In this document: positions 41,205-50,437 of the stretch, one piece after another
How positions within the stretch are numbered: position 1 is the first letter of the stretch
Layout: the number at the start of each line of letters is the position of its first letter
Assembly (NCBI RefSeq): GCF_014635885.1
Contig: NZ_BMDR01000001.1
Span: 711,833 to 775,832 of the forward strand
DNA from: Acinetobacter vivianii
Lineage (GTDB): Bacteria; Pseudomonadota; Gammaproteobacteria; Pseudomonadales; Moraxellaceae
Direction: 5' to 3'
DNA length: 64,000 bases
Translations under genes and position numbers: made by a program
Notes under the pieces: model-generated
Told to the model about the DNA's origin: nothing
The model's input: only the letters and a program-made list of their open reading frames with translations
The model's database searches: none

Positions 41205-42140
41205 ATGACTGATGCTTTGGTGTTGAGCGATTTGTCCAAAACTTATCGTAATGGTTTTCAGGCGTTAAAAGGTATTAATTTAACCGTCCCTGAAGGTGAG
41301 TTTTATGCATTATTAGGTCCTAATGGTGCAGGAAAATCGACTACGATCAGTATCATTAGCTCTTTAGCCAAAAAAACATCTGGTTCAGTTGAGATTTTTG
41401 GACATAACTTAGATACCCATCCTTCTCAAGCAAAACAATGTCTTGGTGTTGTTCCTCAAGAATTTAATTTTGGTCAATTCGAAAAAACTTTCGATATTTT
41501 AGTGACCCAAGCTGGTTATTACGGCATTCCTAAAAAATTGGCAGAACAACGTGCCGAACATTATTTAGAAAAGCTTGGCCTATGGGAAAAACGTAATATT
41601 CAATCACGTATGCTTTCAGGCGGTATGAAACGCCGCTTGATGATTGCACGTGCCATGATGCATGAGCCAAAGCTACTGATTCTGGATGAGCCAACCGCTG
41701 GTGTTGATATTGAACTTCGTCGTTCGATGTGGGACTTTCTCACCGAAATGAATGAGAATGGTACGTCAATCATTCTGACCACACACTATTTAGAAGAAGC
41801 CGAAATGTTGTGTCGTCGCATTGCGATTATCGATCGTGGCGTGATTAAAGAAGACACCACCATGAAAGGCTTCCTCAACCAGCTGAATGAAGAATCATTC
41901 ATTTGTGATTTGGCTGAACCGATTAGTGGTTTTGATCTCAATATCATTGGTTTCAAATTTAATCTGATTGATCCAGTGACGTTAGAAGTGACCATGGACA
42001 AAGCCCACAGTATGAATGACCTGTTCCTGATATTGCAGTCACAAAATATTCAAGTGAACAGTATGCGGAATAAATCGAATCGTCTGGAAGAGTTATTCGT
42101 GAAAATGGTCGAGAAGAATCTTGCAGGAGCGAATGAATGA
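41205..42140 (+). CDS. ABC transporter ATP-binding protein (YadG-like)
   Basis: 311 residues. Walker A G-P-N-G-A-G-K-S-T near residue 40-48, signature L-S-G-G-M-K-R-R, Walker B L-L-I-L-D-E-P-T-A-G-V-D and H-loop T-T-H-Y-L-E-E-A are all complete. The sequence is closest to the exporter class of YadG/NodI/CcmA (R-x-S-M-W-D-F-L-x-E-M-N, a C-terminal extension of about 100 residues). Its stop codon overlaps the start of the permease gene (ATGA). Confidence 0.92.
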   Translation: MTDALVLSDLSKTYRNGFQALKGINLTVPEGEFYALLGPNGAGKSTTISIISSLAKKTSGSVEIFGHNLDTHPSQAKQCLGVVPQEFNFGQFEKTFDILVTQAGYYGIPKKLAEQRAEHYLEKLGLWEKRNIQSRMLSGGMKRRLMIARAMMHEPKLLILDEPTAGVDIELRRSMWDFLTEMNENGTSIILTTHYLEEAEMLCRRIAIIDRGVIKEDTTMKGFLNQLNEESFICDLAEPISGFDLNIIGFKFNLIDPVTLEVTMDKAHSMNDLFLILQSQNIQVNSMRNKSNRLEELFVKMVEKNLAGANE

Positions 42141-42910
42141 ACTTCAGTCAATTAAAAACTGCGCTTTGGACTTTAGTTGTTAAAGAAATTCGTCGCTTTA
42201 TGCGAATCTGGCCACAAACCTTGCTTCCACCTGCGATCACTATGAGTTTGTACTTTGTGATCTTCGGGAATCTGGTCGGTTCACGTATTGGTGAAATGGG
42301 TGGCTTTAGCTATATGCAATTCATCGTGCCCGGTTTGATCATGATGGCTGTCATTACCAATAGTTATGCCAACGTTTCTTCGAGTTTCTTTAGTGCCAAA
42401 TTCCAGAAAAGCATTGAAGAACTGATTATGAGTCCTGTGCCATTACATTTAATCCTGTGGGGTTATGTGATTGGTGGGGTCAGCCGTGGTGTTCTGGTTG
42501 GCTTGATTGTGACCATCATGAGCCTATTCTTTACTCATTTAGAAATTTATAATTTATTTGTGACAATATATACCGTCATTATTACGTCATTATTGTTTTC
42601 TCTGGGTGGCTTTATTAATGCCGTATATGCGAAGTCTTTCGATGATATTTCGATTATCCCGACTTTCGTATTGACCCCGCTCACCTATTTAGGTGGTGTA
42701 TTCTATGCCATCAGTGCATTAAGCCCTTTTTGGCAAAACGTCTCTTTAGTTAATCCAATTGTATATATGGTCAATGCCTTCCGTTACGGCATTTTAGGTC
42801 ACAGTGACGTTAATGTTGCCTTCTCTTTAGGTGTTGTGACACTGTGTTGTGTTGTCCTCTATGCAATTGCATATCATTTATTAGCTCGTGGTTCAGGAAT
42901 GCGTGAATGA
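42137..42910 (+). CDS. ABC transporter permease (YadH-like)
   Basis: 257 residues with six likely membrane segments, starting W-T-L-V-V-K-E-I-R-R-F-M-R-I-W-P-Q-T-L-L-P-P-A-I-T. The ABC2 family signature F-S-x-K-F-Q-K-S-I-E-E-L-I-M-S-P-V-P is clear. It pairs with the ATPase upstream (overlap of four bases) and the same four-base coupling joins it to queF. Substrate is unknown; relatives export drugs, polysaccharides or lipids. Confidence 0.9.
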   Translation: MNFSQLKTALWTLVVKEIRRFMRIWPQTLLPPAITMSLYFVIFGNLVGSRIGEMGGFSYMQFIVPGLIMMAVITNSYANVSSSFFSAKFQKSIEELIMSPVPLHLILWGYVIGGVSRGVLVGLIVTIMSLFFTHLEIYNLFVTIYTVIITSLLFSLGGFINAVYAKSFDDISIIPTFVLTPLTYLGGVFYAISALSPFWQNVSLVNPIVYMVNAFRYGILGHSDVNVAFSLGVVTLCCVVLYAIAYHLLARGSGMRE

Positions 42911-43722
42911 GTGTTGAACTTTCTTTATTGGGTAAAGACACCCAATACCCGACTCAATATCAGCCAGAAGTTTTATTTCCAATTGCTCGTGCTGAGTCTC
43001 GTCAACAATATGCGCATATTGAAGGCATTACTCAAGGCAAAGACTGGTGGCATGTTTTTGAAATTTCATGGCTGAATCAGCTGGGTTTACCTCAGGTGGC
43101 GATTGGTCGTTTAACGCTGCCAGCAAGCTCACCCAACTTAATTGAATCGAAGTCACTTAAGCTTTATTTCAACAGCATGAACTTCACTCAATTTGAGTCG
43201 AAAGAAGCCTTTATTGCAACAGTTGAACAGGATCTGTCAAAAGCAGCAGGTGCAAAAGTTGAACTGCACCTGTTTCAAGTCGATGATTTAGAAATTTCAA
43301 AACCTCAAGGCATTTGCATTGATGACTTGATTCCAGAACGTCTTTCCGAACATCCTGATTCGACGTTGTTGCAATTAGATGCGTCTGTTGAAGAAAACGT
43401 AGAAATTGAGCTTTACTCTCATCTTTTAAGAAGCAATTGTCCTGTCACAGGGCAACCAGACTGGGGTACGGTTTTTATTCGTTTGCAAGGTAAAAAGCCT
43501 TGTTATCGCAGCGTTTTAGCTTATATTATCTCGTACCGTCAGCATAATGGTTTCCATGAGCAATGTGTTGAGCAAATATTTGCCGACATTTGGCAACTTT
43601 TGAAGCCAGAAAAACTGATGGTCTATGCAACTTATACTCGCCGCGGGGGCTTGGATATTAACCCATGCCGAGTATCAGATTTGTCATGGATGCCCGAGCC
43701 AATTCGCTTGGCACGACAATAA
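42907..43722 (+). CDS. queF: NADPH-dependent 7-cyano-7-deazaguanine reductase
   Basis: 271 residues, the long two-domain form of QueF. The catalytic cysteine is C178 in R-S-N-C-P-V-T-G-Q-P-D-W-G, with D185 seven residues later, and the C-terminal E-Q-C-V-E and H-N-G-F-H-E-Q residues shape the nitrile pocket. It reduces preQ0 to preQ1 for queuosine tRNA modification. The ATGA overlap with the permease gene means it is made from the same transcript as the ABC transporter. Confidence 0.96.
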   Translation: MSVELSLLGKDTQYPTQYQPEVLFPIARAESRQQYAHIEGITQGKDWWHVFEISWLNQLGLPQVAIGRLTLPASSPNLIESKSLKLYFNSMNFTQFESKEAFIATVEQDLSKAAGAKVELHLFQVDDLEISKPQGICIDDLIPERLSEHPDSTLLQLDASVEENVEIELYSHLLRSNCPVTGQPDWGTVFIRLQGKKPCYRSVLAYIISYRQHNGFHEQCVEQIFADIWQLLKPEKLMVYATYTRRGGLDINPCRVSDLSWMPEPIRLARQ

Positions 43723-43757
43723 AACGAATAAATTTGATATATAGAGGACGTTCTTCA

Positions 43758-44417
43758 ATGACCAGTTATTTCGGTATTCTTCCGTCAGCAAGTTTGAGTC
43801 AGGATATTCAACTTGCACAAGCCAATCGTGACAGTAAAGAGCCTCAATACCCTTTACGTGACAAAATTTCTCTACAGCTTACTGATGAGTTAATTGACAC
43901 CATGTTGGTTCACCTGGTTCAGCAGTTTCCACCAAGTGACAAGCGAGATACTACCGAAGGTCTAGCGATTAAAATTCGCGGCATTGTTGAAACCCTCATG
44001 AAACAGCTTCTAGGCAAAGCTTCAAATGAACAGGTGCTTGAATCTTTAGCCTTTATGGAAAAGAGCCTATTCATTGATAATGACGGTAAACAACGTATCG
44101 GTACAGCATTACCAGATAGCCTTGTTGCTGACATGAAAAAGAGCTTTGCTGAAGTAGCTGCTGGAAATGGCAAAGAGCAACGCGATGCTTTAACAAAACA
44201 GTTTAAAACATTTGCCGATGCGCTGATCCACCACTTTATGACTGAATATAACAAGACACTTGGTCTTGGTATGGTAAAACGTGGCGTTGCTAGCGTTGCA
44301 ACAAGTGGTGTTGAAACCGCAGTTCATATCGTGATTAAGAAATTGATTCCTAGCTTAAGCCAAGTTGAACTCGAAGTGTTTACCAAGCATTTCGATCAGT
44401 TACTGGTTCAAAAATAA
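43758..44417 (+). CDS. Hypothetical cytoplasmic protein downstream of queF
   Basis: About 219 residues, ATG at 43758 with AGAGG 10 bases ahead; a longer frame starting at 43665 overlaps queF and was rejected. Mostly helical, no signal peptide or membrane segment. Residues 125-150 hold K-K-S-F-A-E-V-A-A-G-N-G-K-E-Q-R-D-A-L-T-K-Q-F-K-T-F, and the C-terminal third K-R-G-V-A-S-V-A-T-S-G-V-E-T-A-V-H resembles a membrane-touching amphipathic helix. I do not recognise a family. It is the last gene of the ABC-queF transcript and has a strong terminator. Confidence 0.7.
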   Translation: MTSYFGILPSASLSQDIQLAQANRDSKEPQYPLRDKISLQLTDELIDTMLVHLVQQFPPSDKRDTTEGLAIKIRGIVETLMKQLLGKASNEQVLESLAFMEKSLFIDNDGKQRIGTALPDSLVADMKKSFAEVAAGNGKEQRDALTKQFKTFADALIHHFMTEYNKTLGLGMVKRGVASVATSGVETAVHIVIKKLIPSLSQVELEVFTKHFDQLLVQK

Positions 44418-44432
44418 GCTGAAATTCAGCAG

Positions 44433-44466
44433 AAAGCGACGATTGTAAAATCGTCGCTTTTTTTAT
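44433..44466 (+). terminator. Terminator after the ABC-queF gene string
   Basis: AAAGCGACGATT-GTAA-AATCGTCGCTTTTTTT is a 12-bp stem with a seven-T run, 16 bases past the stop codon. Confidence 0.95.
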
Positions 44467-44582
44467 GCCGATTTTATGCAAAATTAACTGCTTATAAATG
44501 TCACAATTTCTAAAATTGCATTGTCTAAATCGGCGATTATGTTAGCATGCGCGAAGCGTTGATTTACTTGATTTAGAATCGC

Positions 44583-45725
44583 ATGTCTCCAAGCTCACAA
44601 TACAAATTTTTGCGTCAAGCACCACGTGATGGCTTGAGCACAGCCAATCAACTTTCTCGTTGGCAACAACTTCACCTAGATCCTTGGCTTTGCCTGTTTT
44701 TGATCCTGAATGCCATACTCGGCCTGACTGTTTTATATAGCGCATCTGCACAAGATGTAGGACTGGTTACCAAACAGGCGATGAGCTTCGGAATTGGCTT
44801 TGCGGTGATGTTTGGTTTGGCCCAGATTCCACCAAAAGTCTATCAGGCATTTTCACCTTACTTTTATGTGTTCGGTGTGTTGTGCCTGATTGCAGTGATG
44901 GTCTTTGGTGAAGTACGTATGGGGGCTCAACGCTGGATTGATATCCCGGGCTTCGGGAGTGTGCAGCCAAGTGAGTTTATGAAGATCGGCATGCCGATGA
45001 TGGTTGCATGGTTCTTGTCTCGCAAAGCCCTCCCTCCTAGCTTCTCTCAGGTCATTCTGTCTTTAATGCTGATTGTGGTGCCTTTTCTCCTCATTGCAGA
45101 ACAACCTGACCTAGGCACTTCCTTACTGGTACTCGCCAGCGGTATTTTTGTACTTTTCCTCAGCGGCTTATCGTGGAAGTTGATTGCGGCAGCAGCAGGT
45201 GCGGCTGGTATTATTATTCCGATCGCATGGGAATTTTTATTACATGACTATCAACGTCAACGGGTATTAACACTTTTTAATCCCGAAGCAGATGCCTTGG
45301 GTACAGGCTGGAACATTATCCAGTCCAAAACAGCGATTGGTTCAGGTGGCTTTTCCGGTAAAGGCTTTCTTGAAGGTACTCAGTCGCATTTACACTTTTT
45401 ACCTGAAGGCCATACAGACTTTATTATTGCAGCGTATTCAGAAGAGTTTGGTCTGATCGGTGTTACCCTGCTGATTCTTCTTTATTGTGCAATTATTTTC
45501 AGGACTTTCCAGATTGGCCTGCAAAGCTTCCATAACTATGGTCGTTTAGTAGCTGGCGCCTTTGGTTTGTCATTTTTTGTTTATGTATTTGTAAACGCAG
45601 GCATGGTCAGTGGTATTTTACCTGTAGTAGGTGTGCCTTTGCCGTTCATGAGTTATGGCGGAACTGCAATTATTACCCTTATGTCAACTTTTGGACTGGT
45701 TATGTCTATTCATACACATCGATAA
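44583..45725 (+). CDS. rodA: Rod shape-determining peptidoglycan glycosyltransferase RodA
   Basis: 380 residues with ten or so membrane helices. SEDS-family marks are present: P-S-E-F-M-K-I-G-M-P, E-Q-P-D-L-G-T-S-L (with the catalytic aspartate), S-K-T-A-I-G-S-G-G-x-x-G-K-G-F-L, and F-x-x-H-T-D-F-I-x-A. RodA polymerises lipid II for lateral wall growth with PBP2. Genes for mltB and rlpA follow, giving a small cell-wall cluster as in many gamma-proteobacteria (though PBP2 is not next to it here). Confidence 0.96.
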   Translation: MSPSSQYKFLRQAPRDGLSTANQLSRWQQLHLDPWLCLFLILNAILGLTVLYSASAQDVGLVTKQAMSFGIGFAVMFGLAQIPPKVYQAFSPYFYVFGVLCLIAVMVFGEVRMGAQRWIDIPGFGSVQPSEFMKIGMPMMVAWFLSRKALPPSFSQVILSLMLIVVPFLLIAEQPDLGTSLLVLASGIFVLFLSGLSWKLIAAAAGAAGIIIPIAWEFLLHDYQRQRVLTLFNPEADALGTGWNIIQSKTAIGSGGFSGKGFLEGTQSHLHFLPEGHTDFIIAAYSEEFGLIGVTLLILLYCAIIFRTFQIGLQSFHNYGRLVAGAFGLSFFVYVFVNAGMVSGILPVVGVPLPFMSYGGTAIITLMSTFGLVMSIHTHR

Positions 45726-45744
45726 TGAGGAATTTTATAAACTT

Positions 45745-46746
45745 ATGTTTCTTCCTACTTTGAATAAAACTTTTAAATTTTTAACTTTAAGCGCTGGTTT
45801 ATTCTTGAGCAGTAATTGGGCACAAGCAAATGAATTTTATAATCACCCGAATTACTTTGCTTTTAAACAAAAAGCAATGACAACTTACGGCTTAAGCAGC
45901 GAACAAATTGACGCTGCAATGAGCGGCGCACGTAATTTACCTAACATTTTAAATATCATGACACGCCCAGGTGAAAGTAAGCCTTGGTATCAGTATCGTT
46001 CTATGTTTCTGGTTGAAGGCACCATTCAACGTGGTGTTCGCTTTAAAAATGAGTATGAAGATGTCCTCAATCGCGCAGAACAGCAGTATGGCGTCCCTAA
46101 AGCAGTCATTTTAGGTATTCTGGGTGTAGAGACTGGCTACGGCGCAAATAAGGGCTCTTTCATCACACGTGATGCCCTAGCCACGCTCGCTTTCGGCTAT
46201 CCACGTCGTGCAGACTATTTTAGTGATGAACTTGCTGCCCTGATTTCGTGGACCTATAAAGAAGGTTATCCAACCAACAGCATCGTTGGCTCTTATGCAG
46301 GTGCGATTGGTTATCCACAATTTATGCCAAGTAACATTCAGAAACTTGGTGTGGACTACGATGGTAACGGACATATTGATCTCAGAAATTCTGCTGCTGA
46401 TGCGATTGGTTCAATTGCAAACTATTTAGCTCAGTATGGCTGGGAGCGTGATCGTCCAATTGGCTTCCCTGCACGTTACTCAGGCAACAATCCTGATAGC
46501 ATTATTGCCAAGGATCTAACCCAGCCAACACCTTATGGCGAGTTGAAAAGACTAGGAATTACACCTGTTAACCCTTTGGTAAAAATTGATGATCTTGATC
46601 TAGTGAATGTCATTCAATTACAAGATCAATTTGGTCCGATCTACTATATTACCTATCCAAATTTTCAGGTGATTACCACCTACAATAAGAGCCGTATGTA
46701 TGCGACAGCAGTATGGTTATTGGGTACAGAAGTGGCTAGCCGATAG
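45745..46746 (+). CDS. mltB: Membrane-bound lytic murein transglycosylase B
   Basis: About 334 residues from the ATG at 45745; an earlier frame start inside rodA was rejected. The signal-like start MFLPTLNKTFKFLTLSAGLF ends W-A-Q-A without a lipobox cysteine, so it may be soluble in the periplasm. The catalytic glutamate is E129 in G-V-E-T-G-Y-G, followed by Y-P-R-R-A-D-Y-F and Y-P-Q-F-M-P-S-N of the SLT family 3 fold. It cleaves glycan strands to 1,6-anhydro ends. A terminator overlaps its stop codon. Confidence 0.93.
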   Translation: MFLPTLNKTFKFLTLSAGLFLSSNWAQANEFYNHPNYFAFKQKAMTTYGLSSEQIDAAMSGARNLPNILNIMTRPGESKPWYQYRSMFLVEGTIQRGVRFKNEYEDVLNRAEQQYGVPKAVILGILGVETGYGANKGSFITRDALATLAFGYPRRADYFSDELAALISWTYKEGYPTNSIVGSYAGAIGYPQFMPSNIQKLGVDYDGNGHIDLRNSAADAIGSIANYLAQYGWERDRPIGFPARYSGNNPDSIIAKDLTQPTPYGELKRLGITPVNPLVKIDDLDLVNVIQLQDQFGPIYYITYPNFQVITTYNKSRMYATAVWLLGTEVASR

Positions 46747-46758
46747 GCTAGCTTTTTT
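46735..46758 (+). terminator. Terminator overlapping the mltB stop codon
   Basis: The stem GCTAGCC-GATA-GGCTAGC includes the last codons and the TAG of mltB, followed by six T. Confidence 0.85.
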
Positions 46759-47035
46759 ACAAGATTATGAAAAGTCAATAATTTTTTAATAAAAAACGAA
46801 CACAGAATCAGCAAAATTCATTTTTTGTTACAATATTGATTATTATTTAACCAGAAACTGTAAGTTTTTGCCCTTTTTGTAACTATTTATCGTTAAAGAC
46901 TAGACACACTTCGTAAGCGATGAATATTATCGCCGCAAGTTAAAAGTAATTGCAAAAGTGAATAATTAGACATGTGCACTATATTTCAGGCAGTTTTACT
47001 GAAATAGAAAAGCATGTTCTCTAGGAGTTTATACA

Positions 47036-47647
47036 ATGCAGTTTTCGCTAAAATATATTCTAGCGCTGACGGCAGGCTTAAGTTTAAGCCCGTTACATGC
47101 TGAAATGGTACAGTCTTCATCATTATCAAATGATGTGGATGGTTCTAATTTGGCTGCCCGCGTTCTAAGCAAAGATTCTCAAAATTTTAATTCTCGTTTC
47201 TCTAACGTTAATAGTCTTTCAATCACTGAGAGTTCAGGTGACAAAGTACGTCGCCAGACGATTGCTGCAAAGATCGATATCCCTGAAGAAGAGCCTTCAG
47301 TGATTGAAAAACTGAATACAGTTGCTTCGAACACCGTTCGTAAATTCAGCCAAAGTGGCGTTGCTTCATGGTACGGCCGTCAATTCCATGGTCGTAAAAC
47401 GGCAAGTGGTGAAACATTCGATATGAATGCCATGACTGCTGCACACCGTAGCCTTCCTTTGAACTGTTACATCCGTGTAACAAACAAAGACAATGGTAAA
47501 AGTGTTGTTGTGAAAGTAAACGACCGTGGCCCATTCCATGGTAACCGTGTATTAGACTTATCTTACGGTGCTGCAAAGCAATTAGGTATGTCTAGCGCTG
47601 GTACTGGTAATGTAAGCATCGAACGTGTTGATGGTCCTAACTCTTAA
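47036..47647 (+). CDS. rlpA: RlpA-like septal lytic transglycosylase, short form
   Basis: 203 residues with signal peptide (MQFSLKYILALTAGLSLSPLHA). The RlpA core is W-Y-G-R-Q-F-H-G-R-K-T-A-S-G-E-T-F, then R-S-L-P-L-N-C-Y-I-R-V, and V-N-D-R-G-P-F with the catalytic aspartate. The usual C-terminal SPOR domain (denuded-glycan binding) and the lipobox are missing. The protein is close to the smallest RlpA forms. It probably cleaves naked glycan strands during division. AGGAG sits 6-8 bases before the ATG. Confidence 0.9.
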   Translation: MQFSLKYILALTAGLSLSPLHAEMVQSSSLSNDVDGSNLAARVLSKDSQNFNSRFSNVNSLSITESSGDKVRRQTIAAKIDIPEEEPSVIEKLNTVASNTVRKFSQSGVASWYGRQFHGRKTASGETFDMNAMTAAHRSLPLNCYIRVTNKDNGKSVVVKVNDRGPFHGNRVLDLSYGAAKQLGMSSAGTGNVSIERVDGPNS

Positions 47648-47665
47648 GCGTTAACCACAGCATTC

Positions 47666-47691
47666 AAAAAAGCCGCCTCATGCGGCTTTTT
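47666..47691. terminator. Terminator after rlpA
   Basis: AAAAAAGCCGC-CTCAT-GCGGCTTTTTTT is a near-perfect bidirectional terminator, 19 bases past the stop codon. Confidence 0.93.
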
Positions 47692-47785
47692 TTATTTTTA
47701 TCGATTCTCTTTTTTAGGACTTTACGCCCTCTTCGCTTGTTGGTTATATTGAAGCAATAAAAATGAATACAGCGAGGAACGCATT

Positions 47786-48238
47786 GTGAAATCGATAGAC
47801 GAATGGTTTGATGAATATAGTGATAGCCACCAAAACCAGACCAACAAGAAAATTCACTGGGTCTGTGTACCTGCAATCTTATTTTCGATTATTGGTATCC
47901 TTGCGCACTTTAGCACCTTACTCACAGCTTTATTGCTGGTTTTAACTTTAGTTTTTTATGCGCGTCTGGATATTATGCTGGCGATTGCGATGGCAGCCTT
48001 ACTGGCAGTGATGGCATGGCTGATTGTGATCTTGCCAGTCGGTGTAGGATTCTATATTGGGGTATTTGTGATCGCATGGATCGGTCAATTTTATGGCCAT
48101 AAAGTTGAAGGTAAGAAGCCTTCTTTCTTTAAAGACTTACAATTCCTTCTGATTGGCCCTGTATGGTGCATGGACGCTTATTTAGCTAAAGTCCTACCTA
48201 AATGGAAAATTCGTCAAAAATTGGCGCTTACAAGCTAA
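47786..48238 (+). CDS. Mpo1/DUF962-family membrane protein
   Basis: 150 residues from a GTG with GCGAGG ahead. Starts I-D-E-W-F-D-E-Y-S-x-S-H-x-N-x-x-N-K-x-I-H-W-x-C-V-P, the DUF962 signature (homologous to yeast Mpo1, a 2-hydroxy fatty-acid dioxygenase), then four membrane segments and H-K-V-E-G-K-K-P-S-F-F-K-D-L-Q-F-L-L-I-G-P. A role in 2-hydroxy fatty-acid breakdown is possible by homology, but bacterial members are barely studied. Its transcript end meets the hairpin shared with the DUF3465 gene. Confidence 0.88.
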   Translation: MKSIDEWFDEYSDSHQNQTNKKIHWVCVPAILFSIIGILAHFSTLLTALLLVLTLVFYARLDIMLAIAMAALLAVMAWLIVILPVGVGFYIGVFVIAWIGQFYGHKVEGKKPSFFKDLQFLLIGPVWCMDAYLAKVLPKWKIRQKLALTS

Positions 48239-48264
48239 TTTAGCGCCTATCTTGCAAGTAACCG

Positions 48265-48301
48265 ATCAAGGAAAAATGCTATTGATACATTTTTCCTTGA
48301 T
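48265..48301. terminator. Hairpin at the ends of two converging genes
   Basis: ATCAAGGAAAAATG-CTATTGATA-CATTTTTCCTTGAT is a perfect 14-bp stem. It overlaps the last seven codons and the stop codon of the DUF3465 gene and lies 27 bases past the forward DUF962 gene, so it probably ends both transcripts. Confidence 0.75.
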
Positions 48302-48752
48302 ATTTTAGCCATCCATCAATGTGCTTTCCGCGTGGATCATGATGCGTCCAGTGAATGACACCACCTTTCTGGCTATATTCATATTCACCATAGAACTCAA
48401 CGATATCACCCTTCTTCAGCCCCTCAATTCTTGGCGCCAAATCGATATTATGGGCAATGAGAACGGTTAAACCATTATCCAGTTTAAGAATCATTTTCTG
48501 GTGTCTTGAGCCTTCATTGTCATCAGGCAAAATGGCTTTCACCGTTCCTTGAGCCTGTACTTGAACATTACTGCGTTGCTGCTGATAAGCTTGCATGATC
48601 TTTTGCTGATCATCAACAGAAACCGTATTTCCTGTATTGGAGGTCTGAACGCCAGCACCAGTATTTTGTTTTTGTTTAAGATCCAGACCAAAATAAGCCG
48701 CGACCAATAAGACGATGGCAATAATGATCAGATTATTTCTTTGATTTTTCAT
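48279..48752 (-). CDS. DUF3465-domain membrane-anchored protein
   Basis: 157 residues. One N-terminal helix (N-L-I-I-I-A-I-V-L-L-V-A-A-Y) anchors a periplasmic part. After a Gln/Asn/Thr linker, the DUF3465 core runs V-Q-A-Q-G-T-V-K-A-I-L-P-D-D-N-E-G-S-R-H-Q-K-M-I-L and ends H-W-T-H-H-D-P-R-G-K-H-x-x-G-W-L-K-Y-x-G. This looks like an OB-fold. The function is unknown. AAGGGA precedes the ATG. Confidence 0.85.
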   Translation of the reverse strand: MKNQRNNLIIIAIVLLVAAYFGLDLKQKQNTGAGVQTSNTGNTVSVDDQQKIMQAYQQQRSNVQVQAQGTVKAILPDDNEGSRHQKMILKLDNGLTVLIAHNIDLAPRIEGLKKGDIVEFYGEYEYSQKGGVIHWTHHDPRGKHIDGWLKYQGKMYQ

Positions 48753-48831
48753 ATTTCCCTTTTATTCAACTCAAGATAGCAAAATGCCAATCAAGGTGAT
48801 TGGCATTTGGATCATACAATGTCTGACTGGC

Positions 48832-50247
48832 TTAGAACAAACGATTCATACCATTCAACGCCGCAACACGATAGGCTTCAGCCATAGTTGGATAGTTGAA
48901 TGTGGTCTCAACAAAGTACTTCAAAGTATTGTTTGGACTATGCATTACGACCTGTCCAATGTGGATAATCTCTGCGGCATTGTTACCAAAGCAGTGAATG
49001 CCCAATACTTCTAAAGTATCACGGTGGAATAGAATCTTTAATTCACCAACTGTATCGCCTGTAATCTGCGCACGTGCCAGATGACGGAAAGATGCTTGAC
49101 CCACTTCGTATGGCACTTTCTCTTCGGTTAACTCTTGCTCAGTCTTACCGATTGATGAAATCTCTGGAATAGTATAAATACCCGTTGGAACGTCACGGAT
49201 TGGCTTCACATTTTTCTCGCCTACCATGTTCGCACCTGCGCAACGACCTTGGTCATACGCCGCCGATGCCAATGACGGCCAGCCAATCACATCACCCGCC
49301 GCAAAAATATTTTCCGCTTCAGTCTGATATTGATCATTCACCATCAACTGACCACGGCCATTTGGCACTAAGCCCACATTTTCAAGACCTAAACCATCGG
49401 TATTGCCTGAACGGCCATTACACCACAAGATCGCATCTGCCTTGATCTTCTTACCACTGAGCAAATGTAAAACCACGTGATCATCAAAAGTCTCTAAGCG
49501 GTCAATCTGCTCATTGTGACGGATCAACACACCTTGTTCGCGCAAGTGGTATGACAATGCATCGGCAATTTCATCATCCAGATAGCTTAAAAGCTTTTGC
49601 TGCGTATTGATCAGATCAACCTTATGATCTAATCCAATGAAAATCGACGCATATTCACACCCGATCACGCCTGCACCATAAATGATGATTTTCTGAATGG
49701 CATAATCGAGATCAAGAATCTTGTCTGAATCAAATACACGCGGGTGATTGAAGTCCAAACCTTTTGGTTGATATGGACGGCTACCCGTTGCAATCACAAT
49801 TTGCTTGCAAATAATGGTGTCTTTAATGCCATCCTGACCAAAAATCAGAACCGTATTCTTGTCTTGAATATAAGCACGTCCATGAAAGACTTCGATTTTA
49901 TTGCGATCATAGAAACGTGTATGCGTGTCAACTTGCTGTTGAATCACTTTATGCGCATTACGTAATACCTGTTTCATGGTGAATTGTTTCCATTCACCGA
50001 CTTTTTGAAACATTGGATCACGTTGATAACGAATGATACTTGAAACTGTTTGACGCAAAGCTTTACTTGGAATTGTTCCTACATGTGCGCAGTTACCGCC
50101 GAGTTGATCACGAACATCAACGATTGCAACTTTTTTACCTGCTTTTGCAAGCTTCATTGCCGCGCCTTCGCCAGCTGGGCCAGAACCGAGAATTACTGCA
50201 TCATATTTAACAATATTCCCACCAACGACCTCTTTCTTACGTGGCAT
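48832..50247 (-). CDS. sthA: Soluble pyridine nucleotide transhydrogenase (Si-specific)
   Basis: 471 residues. FAD motif [11 protein letters not shown] (residues 22-32), [14 protein letters not shown] with a single cysteine where the disulfide pair of lipoamide dehydrogenase would be, and a second Rossmann motif [10 protein letters not shown]. The missing second cysteine is characteristic of SthA rather than a defect. It moves hydride between NADPH and NAD+. The ATG is supported by AAGGAG. It is divergent from lipoyl synthase. Confidence 0.95.
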   Translation of the reverse strand: MPRKKEVVGGNIVKYDAVILGSGPAGEGAAMKLAKAGKKVAIVDVRDQLGGNCAHVGTIPSKALRQTVSSIIRYQRDPMFQKVGEWKQFTMKQVLRNAHKVIQQQVDTHTRFYDRNKIEVFHGRAYIQDKNTVLIFGQDGIKDTIICKQIVIATGSRPYQPKGLDFNHPRVFDSDKILDLDYAIQKIIIYGAGVIGCEYASIFIGLDHKVDLINTQQKLLSYLDDEIADALSYHLREQGVLIRHNEQIDRLETFDDHVVLHLLSGKKIKADAILWCNGRSGNTDGLGLENVGLVPNGRGQLMVNDQYQTEAENIFAAGDVIGWPSLASAAYDQGRCAGANMVGEKNVKPIRDVPTGIYTIPEISSIGKTEQELTEEKVPYEVGQASFRHLARAQITGDTVGELKILFHRDTLEVLGIHCFGNNAAEIIHIGQVVMHSPNNTLKYFVETTFNYPTMAEAYRVAALNGMNRLF

Positions 50248-50437
50248 TCAAAGCTCCTTTGTCTCTTAACCGTTTTTGCTCTCTATATGATAACCAATAT
50301 GCAGCGAGATGATGTATTTCACAACTATATATTTTTATATATTTACATTTTCAAAATGAATACCACTTTTCCTGCTTTAATGCAGTAAATTTGACTATAA
50401 TATTCACATATCTCAAATCAAAGGCTGTAGGAAGTAT

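Noticed and set aside
48832..50247. Apparent missing second redox cysteine in the flavoprotein annotated as sthA.
   Set aside because: Lack of that cysteine is the normal state of soluble transhydrogenase, so it is not a defect or novelty.
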